A DNA stretch of 64,000 nucleotides from Holacanthus passer (lineage: Eukaryota; Chordata; Actinopteri; Pomacanthidae), in NCBI GenBank assembly GCA_025331565.1, contig JAFREQ010000039.1, positions 4,271,001-4,335,000 on the forward strand, read 5' to 3'. Below the pieces are notes generated by a model, which did no database searches, had not been told where the DNA came from, and saw nothing but the letters and a program-made list of their open reading frames with translations. The number at the start of each line of letters is the position of its first letter. Positions within the stretch are counted from its first letter, which is position 1. Below, piece by piece: positions 49,586 through 59,597 of this stretch. Made by a program: the position numbers and the translations under genes.

Positions 49586-50200
49586 CAAACAACATGCTGA
49601 GCCTTTGTCTTAAATGTGTGTGTGGTGTGTTTTGGAGTGTTTATGGTGCGCAGAATTTTGAGCTTGGTCTGTCAGAATGAAGCTAAGCTGTCAACAGTAG
49701 AATTAGAGACATTGGTTAAAATATAAAAACTTTGTTAGACACTGCATCTAGTAGCAGTTGGTCATTATTAACATAAGTGGACAACTAAGCAGCTGTTTTC
49801 AAAAATATGTGAATGTCACAGTAATCTTGATCGTAATCAAGTATAGGCAATCATGTAATATGTAAAATGTGAATTAAGTGAGGGTTTTTTTCTGTAGAAA
49901 ACTTAATTACTTGCATATGAATGACATCAACTACATCTATGATTTCTATGTGTAGTCAGTCAGTGAGGCAGAGCTGCTAGAGGCCAGAAGGAGACTTTTG
50001 ATGATGTCTGTCTGACATCTAGTGTTTACAATACAAATACAAATAAATCAAAAATAGCCTTTTATTTTGACAGAATGCAAAATGGGACTGAAATGTGAAT
50101 TCGATTTAAACATAAAGTGCCAATCGCTCTGTATTTAATGAAATAAAGTGCAAATACAAAACATATGAACATTGTAGAAAGCGAACGTCTGGTGGCTTTT
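49586..50200. other. Intergenic nav3 / c4orf3, includes c4orf3 promoter
   Basis: AT-rich spacer. A TTCCGG ETS-like site lies at about 50236, just before the c4orf3 start codon, in a short CpG-bearing stretch. No TATA box is evident. Confidence 0.4.
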
Positions 50201-50269
50201 ATTTTGAAGGACAACTCGTCGCGTTGTCAGTTCTCTTCCGGAGAGCTCGCGGCAGCAGCTAACGCAAAC

Positions 50270-50437
50270 ATGGGAGCAGGAGCGACCCCCGCGACAGAGT
50301 CTGAAGACGACTTGAAAATGTGGAAATCCAAAGGAGATTCGGTGTCTTTGCCGAAACACTCCTACTGGTTCGACTTCTGGGCGTTCGTGGCCTTTGACAT
50401 CGCGTTTTTCCTCTTTATGTATTTCATAGTCCCGTAA
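50270..50437 (+). CDS. c4orf3: C4orf3 homologue (another-regulin), 55 aa ER membrane micropeptide
   Basis: A 55-residue protein ending in PKHSYWFDFWAFVAFDIAFF then LFMYFIVP. The conserved KHSYW-D-W block and one C-terminal hydrophobic segment (about residues 33-53) match human C4orf3/another-regulin, a micropeptide that binds SERCA in the ER membrane and lowers its Ca2+ affinity. The regulin motif LFxxF is present as LFMYF. The ATG at 50270 has ACAAACATGG context (A at -3, G at +4) and gives the family's usual size (human 66 aa). An in-frame upstream ATG at 50165 would give 90 residues, but its context is weak and it probably lies before the transcription start. The N-terminal half is acidic and poorly conserved, as in other regulins. 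The coding region is a single exon. Confidence 0.87.
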   Translation: MGAGATPATESEDDLKMWKSKGDSVSLPKHSYWFDFWAFVAFDIAFFLFMYFIVP

Positions 50438-51685
50438 AAAGGTGAGTGGGCGGCAGAAGTTTCTAGCTAACGTTTTATAACTGAGAGGGCGGCTACGGAA
50501 GTTGCTAAGCTACTGAGCTAAGCTAGCCTCGTTAACATAATGCTAAATGAAAGAGAGTTTAACTCGCTTTAATTTGTCGTTTTTAGGGGTGTCACCAACA
50601 AAATTGTGTTTCAGTTAAACCCCCCAAAGCCGAGAAGCTTAAATCCCTTGAGTACTCAGGCTAACCTCCAACTGTTGTTGCCTTTATGTGGAGCTGCCTG
50701 TTCAAATATTAACTATAGATAAAAGCTACAGCAGAGGTCACCACAGTGGTAATTACACTGTAAACACATTGAGTTTGCTATCATGTAAGACAAAGACAAT
50801 CATCATATTTGAGAAGCTGGGCACAAATGTGTTCAGTGTGTTTGCTTGGAAAATGATTCAATTACTATCTAGTAATAAATACATCAACTAGTCATTTCAG
50901 CTGTAATTCAGTGTGAAAGATTTCCTGTAAACTTAACCCTTAATTAGAGGCTTTGTGTGACTTTGTTGTCATGTGATGTCTTTTCTCACAGGATTGTCCC
51001 CTGGTCTCTGGAGCCTGAAGACATGGAGTGCTTGTCCTGTCCCGCTGTGAGGAATCCTAACCACCTTTGACTGAATTAAACGCCACATTATTGGATGCCA
51101 AGTATCCACTGCTTGGACCCTGGAGCTGCACATTTTATGCATGTGACATCCAGCTTTGATATCTTGGATTTGAACCACAGAGCAGCTTCCCTCTGCGACG
51201 TGTTGCCAGTTACTCTGGACTGTTTTTCTGTGTGGATGGATTCACGTTGCTGCCTTGGGGAAGAGATAAATTTAAAGTATTTCTATTGAAAAGTGGCAAG
51301 AGTGTCACTAAGAAACTGAAGAAAGTGTTATCACTGCAAATGTTACTCAGAGCACATGTGCTCAATGTTTTTGATTAAGTAATCATTATTAACTAAGATA
51401 AATTGTGAAGCATTCTATATTTAAATGGTCTAGTTTTATGTCTCAAATTTGCTTGATATCCTGCTCAAAAACCAAGCCCTGGGGTGAAGAAGGCTCACAT
51501 CAGGAAATGTTTGTTTTGTCCTAATAAGCCATCTGATGATCCACTGTGTGTGGGAGGGCTGTGAGACAGCAGAGAAGCAAGATTTTACTTGCACACCGTG
51601 AAGAACAATGTGATCATTCCAGCACAATAAACTCTTGAAAGTTTGCACATGGAAAACATTGCAAATAAAGACTTTTGCCAAAGGC
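50438..51685 (+). other. c4orf3: c4orf3 3'UTR with an intron
   Basis: Four bases after the TAA stop lies AAAAAG|GTGAGT (donor GT at 50442-50443). A strong acceptor TTTTCTCACAG ends at 50991. The second exon, 50992 to about 51685, appears noncoding and ends with AATAAA at 51664-51669; another AATAAA lies near 51624. Because the junction is so close to the stop it should not trigger nonsense-mediated decay. Confidence 0.65.
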
Positions 51686-52428
51686 TGATCTCTATTGTTA
51701 TATAAACTCTAATTTAGTACAATGTTTGGCTTAGATACACACAACTGACAACCACTGATACATTGTTAAGTTCATGTGACAGATTGTGAAGGACATATAA
51801 CATCTATTGTGTTGCTGCCCAGAGGCACTAACAAATTCTAACCTACATAAACTACATCATATTAGCTTTAGATTTAATCCATATTTATATTTTTAGACAT
51901 ACCCCACAGTTCTAGACCCACAGTTTTAGACATGTACAGCTTTTGCAATAATATTAACATATACCACTAGTTTTAGAGAGCTGTTAAGGTGTTGCCAAAA
52001 CATGAACCACACCTGTCATTATTATTATTAATTGTTAACAAAAATCATTATTGTTATTTCTGCTTTATTAAAGCAGAAAAACTCAATAAAAATTCAACTC
52101 TTACTTGAAAAGTTCTGTTATTGAAATCTATAAGAAGTTTTGAAGTCTTTACTGTTATATAATTATTAATACAATTCATGCCTTTTATACATTAACAAGC
52201 AACACAGCTGCACTCAGAGACAGATTCCTTCCATTTTGCAAACATTAAAAAAATAAAATAGGTTGCGTTTCCTTTTTGACTTTTATCAAAAGGTCCTGTT
52301 TATGAGAAAACTTTTGTGTTGCTACAATTTATCTTTGCTGACTGTATGCTGTTGGTGCGTAATTTAGTACTTTTATTTTGAAGACAATTTACTACACGTG
52401 TTTCCGCTTCGGGAGGAAATAACAACAA
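51686..52428. other. Intergenic c4orf3 / TINF2-zinc-finger gene
   Basis: AT-rich sequence with no coding or repeat that I can name. TTCCGCTTCGGGAGGAAATA just before 52421 has ETS-like GGAA/TTCC sites and may be the promoter of the downstream gene. Confidence 0.4.
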
Positions 52429-52502
52429 ATGGCTCGCAGCTCATCAGTGTTGCAACCTTATGGTAGTTTCAGTGGCTTTAAAAGTGACTTTACGTCTGAA
52501 TC

Positions 52503-55500
52503 ATGGAAACGAGCGACAGTTCCCATCAAGTGGAAAACACAGGTCCGTTTTATTGCGCTGTTTAATCGTGTTGTCGCAGCTAACAACGATTAGCTTCCTC
52601 ACACAGTGTCGTTAGCTAACAGCAGTGATTGTAGCTAACTTACCTCCTGTAAACAGAAAAACATGGAACTAAGGCAACATTTTACTGTGTGTATGAACTT
52701 CAGTTTTGTTCTTGATTAAATGAAAGTTTCCTTTGTGGTGAGGACAAGCTGTAAACTAGTGTCTTGTTGGCCACTTTTCCCACTGTTGGCTGTGTACAGT
52801 AGCTAACTAAGCTAAATCAACTCAATCATGTAAGGAGTTGTTTTGTTGTTGGCTCATGATGTGTGAGAGTTTCTTTCTACAATAAGTTATGCATTTATGT
52901 CAGTCAAAAAAGTCATAAAACTTTAAGATACACAAAAACTTTTATGGCATCATATTTTAACAGGTGTGTTTTATTCATCTTCTCAGTTGCAACTGTGCTA
53001 TGAACCTGCATTAGTTTTAGCTTTAAAATATAGCAACAGCTTTCTGCTAAATTATCCATGCTGTTTGTTAATATAGTTTCCTCATCTGCACTCCATTACA
53101 CTCCAGGATTTCCTCTAACAAAGCATCTGATGCAGGAAGCTCCACAATGAATTACCTACTTTACTAATGTTTAAGTCAGATTTACAATTAAGTGTTCAAC
53201 CTGAGTAGTCACACCTGAATCATTGTACAAGTAAATGTTTATTTTATGAGAAAATATATCACTTCTTTATGTTTGCCATGTTACAAAAGTCCACGAGAAT
53301 GTAACAAGAAGACCCTTGTTTGTATTTGCAGATATATTCCTGCCGTTGTCGTCGCTGAGGCTGCTGATCCCTCCTCTGCGGCTGCTCTCTGCAGCCATGT
53401 GGCAGGTGGCTCAGCGGAGAGAGGTTCTGGATTATGAAAAGCTCGATGAGTTTGTGACGCTGGTGACGGCGACGGTTCCAGACCTGCTCAGTCCAAAGCA
53501 ACGAGGCAAGCTGCTTCTTCGACTGAGAGCGAAAGTGAGTCAGCGGGTTTCATGTGAGATGAAGTGACGATGTTAATGATCGTACAACAACGTCGTACTC
53601 GTTTCTTGCTGAAGGGACTCCTCTCTCTTCTGCATCTTTCTCTTCAGATTATTCTTGAGTTGTGCAGAAATGAGGAAACAGCCAACGTTTTGTGTATACA
53701 GCCTCACGTGGAACGAATCCGCCCACCAGGATACACAGGAGTAAGTGAGAGTAGTTACCTAATTGCATTTAACAAAAAACAAGTGTCAGGTGGCCTGGCC
53801 CTCGTTATTACTGGCCGGATGGAGGATCGATATGCTTATATTGTTTGGAGATGGTCTCAGTAACAGTGGTAGTGTCTTTCAGAGTGGAGATGCAGAGGTG
53901 GATGCAGAGGAGGCCATATTTGTGGAGCTCATCCAAACACTGCTGAAAGACCCAGCAGAGAGGGAGCATTTTTACCAGGCAAGGCGCTTTCAATATAACC
54001 CGACTGTCATCCTAAAGACAGTCTCAGACAGTCTGCACCTGTTTTTTCAAACCATGTCCTGCCACATTTGGATTTTTGAGTAATCCCTCTGTACTTCCCA
54101 GGAGGTTTTTCCAACAGAATATGGTCTCAGCTACGACACAGACATGCAGCTCCTTGTGTGGGAGTTTCTTTCTAAACTGGAGAAACTCCTGCCAGTACCA
54201 GACCTCAGTCAGGTAGGAAATGACATCACATTACAGAAGCTGCAACTTGAAACATGTTTTAAAAAGTATTTGGTGGACCAAGATGTAAACAGTGTAACTG
54301 AAATGACTTAAGTTGAAAGCTCATCTTGCCTTTTGCCTCCCAGCTTTTCTATTTCTGATTTTATGTACGGACATAGATTTAGATTGTAAACAGGTCTGAT
54401 TGTTTTTAAAATAAATTTAAGAACATTTTGTAATTCTTGAGTGCCGTATTAAGCAAATAAGCTTTAATAAATTTAAAGTGAATTCCTTCTATCGTCATAA
54501 AAAGTACTATTAATATCATAGTATACATTATGTTGTCATGTGTATGTAAAATGAATATGGACCGATATTTGATTATCAGATATCTTGGTTGACCCTAAAA
54601 TCCAGTATTGGTCAGGCTGTAGTTGCTAATACTTTCAGTACAGATAATTATTGTTTTCAGGAATTGTAGTAGTAATTGTAGTATGAGTAAGTAAGAGTCA
54701 TGGTGGATGAAATATTTTATGAACCTGCCCATTCTTGCTGACAGTTCTGCTTTTGTCCATAAACAGACTGTTTCATGGCTGACCTCTGCCCCCTCCGTAC
54801 TGAGAGACTGTTTGCAAGCGCTCTCCAGTCCTGACGACCTGAGGTCTCTCCTGCAGCACCACAAATGCCTTGAGCACCTTGGAACACAAGGTAAACCAGA
54901 TGCATCAGTCATGTCTTAAGCCCCTTTCTCTCATCCATAAAAATAGATCAGGTTAGAAACCAAAAATGCCTTGGAGGCAAATAGACTTTAATATGTTTAG
55001 CTATGATAAAGTTACAAGATGGTCAAAAAGTTTAAGAAAAAAAAAAAAAAAAAGAACCATATTAACATTTTGCTTGTATTTGGTGCATAAACTTACAGGT
55101 CAGGCAGCAGAAGAAGACTTTAAAGGTGTTTTTTCTGTTCAGAGAGATATCAAAAAATGCTGCATTTTTGTGAATGTCTCCTGAATAAATATAAATAATA
55201 TCCAATTTAATGATTAAAGCTCCAGTGAAGCTTCTAGCGAAGACTTGCCATCTGCATCAGTGTGAATATAACATTTCAACAGTGTCTATCTGCTAATGAG
55301 TTGAGCTTGTGTGGACACAGGTTTTCCAATGTGATCAAAACCCTAGACCTAGATGTGAAGGTCAGAAACCACAGTCTCAAGTTGTCTCAAGTCTCAGTTA
55401 ACTTTTTTCATGTAACAACACAACAGACAGTTTCCCATATTTGAGGGAAACATGAAACAGCTACTTATATTTTAATATATTTGCATAGGTACCACTGTGG

Positions 55501-56972
55501 AGATGTCCACCCAGGTCTTTGCCTGCTCCGAGTGTCCGTTCTTCCACATGCAGGAGTCCTACCTGCTACAGCACATTGAGCACAGTCACCCTGAGCAGTA
55601 CAGCAAACTCCAGAAGGCTGCAGAGACAGCTGAGGTCCCCAAGAAGAAGGTCCAGCGTCCTGAGTTCCCTAAGCCTTTCCCCATCCACGACAGGCCCAAC
55701 CCTCACACGTGCCAAGAGTGCGGCAAAACTTTCACACGTGCCTCAGACGTGACCCGTCACCAGCGGACACACACGGGCGAGCGCCCGTACACCTGTGAGC
55801 AATGTAAGAAGGGCTTCAAGAACTCCTGGGATCTGACCAGACATCAGCGCATTCACACTGGAGAGCGACCCTTCCTCTGCTCCCAGTGTGGCAAACGGTT
55901 CACACAGATGGGGCTGCTCAAGCTGCATTTTGAACGAACCGCCTGTGGCCAGACTTGCAACCCTCCCCTCGACTTAACGACAGAGGTCGTAGTAGCAGAG
56001 GAGACTTCAGAGAAAGGGGGTGGTCAGTACAAGTGCCAGAAATGTGGCGAGAGCTTCGGGAGCATACTGGAGCGGCTGAGGCACAGGCAGAGGCATGTGG
56101 TGAGGCGTCAGTACAAATGCTCCCTGTGTGAGAAGATATACAGCCGGGCGTCGGACCTCAAGAGACACCAGATGAAACACACCGGTGAGCGGCCATTTGC
56201 ATGCGATTGTGGTAAAAGCTTCACGCACGTATGGCTTCTTAATAAGCACCGGCAGATCCACACCAGGGAGCGTCCATACCCCTGCACAGAGTGTGGGAAG
56301 AGCTTCACACAGCTCCAGATCCTTAACAGACACCTGCTGACTCACAACGGCCAGCGGCCTTTCCAGTGCTCCTACTGCGAGAAGAGCTTCACTCAGCTGG
56401 CCAGCCTCACACGCCACGAGCGAATCCACACAGGTGAGAGGCCGTACCTCTGCCCCACCTGTGAGAAGACATTCCTCACACACGGAGAGCTGGTGAGGCA
56501 TCAGCGCAGCCACAGTAACTTTAGGCCGTTCAGCTGTCCACAGTGCCCCAAGAGCTTTAAAACCAAGAGAGCTCAGACTGAACACCTCAATACACACACA
56601 GGGGAGCGCCCATTCGCATGCACCCGCTGCGGAAAGAGGTTTTCCAAGTCGACCTCGCTCGTCCGGCATAACCTGACTCACACTGGGGAACGTCCCCATC
56701 AGTGCTCCCAGTGTGGGAAGACCTTTCTCACCTCTGGTGAACTCCTCCTCCACAAACGGATCCACACAGGAGAAAGGCCTTATCCCTGCTCCTACTGCGA
56801 GAGGAGGTTCCGGTGCTCCTCCGACCTCAACATGCACATCCGAACACACACCGGGGAGAAGCCACACAGCTGCTTGTTCTGTAAGAAGAGTTTCTCTACG
56901 TCTACGAGGCTGAAGAGACATGTGCGTACACACATGGAGAAGGGTATTGTTGTGGAATCATTTAGTCTTTGA
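52503..56972 (+). CDS. TINF2 N-terminal domain / C2H2 zinc-finger protein, 7 exons, 716 aa
   Basis: Exons are 52503-52542, 53332-53534, 53648-53740, 53883-53978, 54102-54212, 54767-54890 and 55489-56972; all join in frame. Residues about 18-215 (PLSSLRLLIPPLRLLSAAMW, LRAKIILELCRNEE, LIQTLLKDPAEREHFYQEVF, LLVWEFLSKLEKLLPVP) match the TIN2/TINF2 N-terminal domain, which in shelterin binds TRF2 and TPP1. The last exon carries 15 C2H2-type fingers with TGERP linkers, implying DNA binding in the nucleus. Finger 1 is divergent, finger 4 ends in Cys rather than His (C2HC-like), and finger 7 has C-x1-C instead of C-x2-C. The start at 52503 has A at -3 and G at +4 and is the start whose phase fits the next exon. 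The intron after 53978 uses a GC donor. Fish genomes carry several such fusion genes; the target and any telomere role are unknown. ATTAAA at 57030 may be the poly(A) signal. Confidence 0.82.
53979..54101 (+). other. GC-AG intron in the TINF2-zinc-finger gene
   Basis: The exon ends TTT TAC CAG and is followed by GCAAGG, the GC-donor consensus; the acceptor is CTTCCCAG before GAG GTT TTT. The spliced peptide EHFYQEVFPTEYG agrees with the TINF2_N pattern, whereas no nearby GT donor would give a conserved join. Confidence 0.75.
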
Positions 56973-57157
56973 GCTGACAGCTAATGGTGTATTTGTTAGA
57001 AGATGATGATTGTTGCTTTGCCTTTTAAAATTAAACAAAAAGGTTTTTTATCAGTTGATTTGTTTTATTTTTATTTTTTATTTGTTTTGTGAAAATAGGA
57101 ATGTTTTTGGTGCTTTCTGAAAAATTTGATCATGTATGAGTCCAACAGACAGATACA

Positions 57158-57216
57158 TTAGATTGCATTTTTACTTAGCAGATGCTTTTATTTAAAGTGA
57201 CTTATAATAAGTGTAT
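57158..57216 (-). repeat. SINE-type 3' tail fragment, minus orientation
   Basis: ACTTAGCAGATGCTTTTATT then TAAAGTGACTTATAATAAG is the inverse of the common teleost SINE tail (CTTATTGTAAGTCACTTTGGATAAAAGCATCTGCTAA...). Intergenic. Confidence 0.6.
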
Positions 57217-57344
57217 TCAATCTTTGTCCATAGGACAAGAGCTACAGTAGATGTCATTCTAAGGAATGCACATGTGAACAAAATAAGGGTATGTTCAGTG
57301 CTTTTAAAAGGGGACCCACTCTATTCCCAATCATGAAATGCTCT

Positions 57345-57530
57345 GGGTCAGAGCTCCCCAACCTCTTTGGCTTGTGATCATTTAAAATGAAACAATGTCT
57401 ACTTGAGACCCATCATTAACAGATGCATATGTTGTGTTCAACCAAAACAACCACAAAGTGATTATTTGTGTCATTTTGGGAGGACCTGAAGAGGTCAAAT
57501 TATCCAGTAATTCACGGGAAAAATGCAAAA
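57345..57530. repeat. Probable degraded hAT-like fragment
   Basis: CAGAGCTCCCCAACCTCTTT followed by GGCTTGTGATCATTTAAAATGAAACAATG resembles the ends of fish hAT elements (CAGTGGTTCCCAACC...). The other end is not recognisable. Weak assignment. Confidence 0.35.
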
Positions 57531-57561
57531 ATTAGAGATATTTTTTTTTAAATGTCTGTAG

Positions 57562-57632
57562 TTGTGTGTGTGTGTGTGTGTGTGTGTCTGTGTCTGTCTC
57601 TGTGTCTGTGTGTGTGTGTGTGTGTGTGTGTT
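57562..57632 (+). repeat. TG microsatellite
   Basis: About 70 bp of TG units with TC interruptions in intergenic sequence after the zinc-finger gene. Confidence 0.85.
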
Positions 57633-57979
57633 CCTTTCCTTATTTCCTTTCCCAAACCCCAGGGAGAGGGACAAAACCAACCTTGCAGGGCCCAATCCAG
57701 GCCTGTGAAAGGTTAATGACATTCACCACAGGGAAGAGAACCAGTGGAAGGAGTCTGATAGTGGAGCTTCACCTGTTACTAACCGGTTGATTAACATCAT
57801 TATTGTACAGACTCAGGCAGGTTAAGAGGATGTTGGTGTTGCCTATAAAGCATTTCAGCAATGACATTTTAGTTTATTAAAGGACTAATCAATCTGTGCT
57901 TAAAATGTTTTTAAAAACAAAAAAAAAAACAATAGGGGAAGACAAAGATGGGTCATAGTAAGGACATTTCAAAAGGTAA

Positions 57980-58540
57980 ATGATCAAAGAGCAAAGAGAG
58001 GAGGTGGAGAATCTGGAGGACAGTGGCAAGAGAGAAGAGTGTGGGAAAAGTGATAAAGCCAAACAAAGTCAAAGAGCAGGACAGAGCAGAGAAGAAAGGA
58101 CAATGGGAGCTCCGGGGAGAAACAGGACAGGAAAAGAGGCCAAACTGTCCACAGAGGAACCAAAGAAAACGAAGATCCATGGAAGTGATGAGAGCAAAGA
58201 AGCCGAGGCACAAAGTGAAGCCTCTTGGTTAGAGAAGGAGGAAGAAAAGAAAAATATGAACAAAGTGAAGGAAAGCAAAACACAAATGGTCAGAAACAGA
58301 GCTGTGGGGGGAAACAAAATGCAGAAGAGGAACAGCGGAGAGGGGTCACACAGATCTGTGAAAAAGGGAGAGATGGCCAAAGATTTCAAAGATGGTATCT
58401 CTGATCAACCTGTGGCATTGAAGGAGGACAGCTCAGATATCCAAGGTTGGTTCTTCTTATGTAACCTATTCATGATTGTTAATAACTCATTCATATTGTT
58501 GGGTAACGTCATGTTTTTATTGAAGCAGCAGTGTCATTAG
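57980..58540 (+). CDS. Doubtful purine-rich ORF (Lys/Glu-rich)
   Basis: An ATG with an in-frame TAA directly before it opens 186 codons dominated by Lys, Glu, Ser and Gly. A possible donor CCAAG|GTTGGT lies at 58445. No domain, signal peptide or known family is visible. The strand here is strongly purine-rich and poor in T, which by itself removes stop codons; overlapping long ORFs also appear on the opposite strand. It could be the first coding exon of a lineage-specific gene or, more likely, a chance ORF. No promoter or following exon could be identified before the next gene at 59.5 kb. Confidence 0.15.
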   Translation: MIKEQREEVENLEDSGKREECGKSDKAKQSQRAGQSREERTMGAPGRNRTGKEAKLSTEEPKKTKIHGSDESKEAEAQSEASWLEKEEEKKNMNKVKESKTQMVRNRAVGGNKMQKRNSGEGSHRSVKKGEMAKDFKDGISDQPVALKEDSSDIQGWFFLCNLFMIVNNSFILLGNVMFLLKQQCH

Positions 58541-59597
58541 ATTTTCAGGCTTTGCATGCTTCATCTCCACTGTGTGACTGATAACAGGTTTCTATGTAAC
58601 CTGATTAAAGGTTGTCATATGGGATGTTAGATATGAGAAAACAATGAGAGGAATGAGGTAAGAGCAAGGTTTGTGTAATCCACTCAAGACTGATGAAATA
58701 GAAATGGCCTGTGAACTGAGGTTGCAGTTACAACACTACACAGATCCACGATGATTGGTTTGATCTTTTGTATTATAATATTATGCAGGTGGGGTCAGTC
58801 ATATAAACACAGGTTGGTTGTGAGGGTGGGGCATGTCTACACTTTTTTAGCTGTGGATCAAGGAAACTGTAGTACAGCGGGTGATGCACTGAGCAGTTTC
58901 AATTTGTCAGTTTGTATTTACATAATTTCAAGCATCATTATATTTTAGCAGTCAATTAGGAACAAAAAAATGGTCAAAACAGATCATATTTATTTTGATA
59001 GAACGCCAAGCTTTCAATCCTCCCCTAAACAAACATTTACAATTTTATTTGCTTGCATTTGTTATTGTTGCATTACATTTTATGTTAAGCCACTTAATGT
59101 GGCTGTCCTATCTGTGTGTCAGAAGAGGCACAGTATTTGCTGTACAGTATATGACATTTGCATACAGGCATTTGACTCTCATTTGTCTCCATTTTGCCCT
59201 TCCAATAGCTTTTGAGGGTCTTGATTGGTCTTGGTTGTGAAAGGGTTTTATATAGAGTAACACAATAATATATGGTTGTATTTATAGTGTTACATTTAGC
59301 AAAACCATAGCTATGTTTTAATAATACTTCTTTTAAAGAAAAAAATCCCTTCATCCAGCTAGATCACTGTTTCCACGTGGTTATCACATGGGTTATCGTT
59401 ATTGAGGGTTAAATATTAAAAATCCCTCCAAGTTTCCCGCCGGACCGCTTATCTACACGGACTTCCTGTCCCACCCACATTCTCGTGTCGCTTCCGGGTG
59501 GCCACACAAGACTCATCCAGCGAGCTGTCGTTCTCTTAACGTTGTAAACAAAAGTTACTAAACGGTTTAGCTTCCGCGACACATTGAACGAAAAGAC

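Larger units (their letters stand above)
56973..59520. other. Intergenic TINF2-zinc-finger gene / nufip2-like
   Basis: Holds the SINE tail, the hAT-like fragment, the TG repeat and the doubtful purine-rich ORF. The interval 58560-59400 is AT-rich and shows nothing recognisable. CpG-rich sequence starting near 59440, with a CTTCCGGGT ETS-like site at about 59492, marks the likely nufip2-like promoter. Confidence 0.5.

Noticed and set aside
56007..56933. 308-codon minus-strand ORF
   Set aside because: It lies opposite the zinc-finger exon, whose sense frame is unmistakable; finger repeats commonly leave the reverse strand open.
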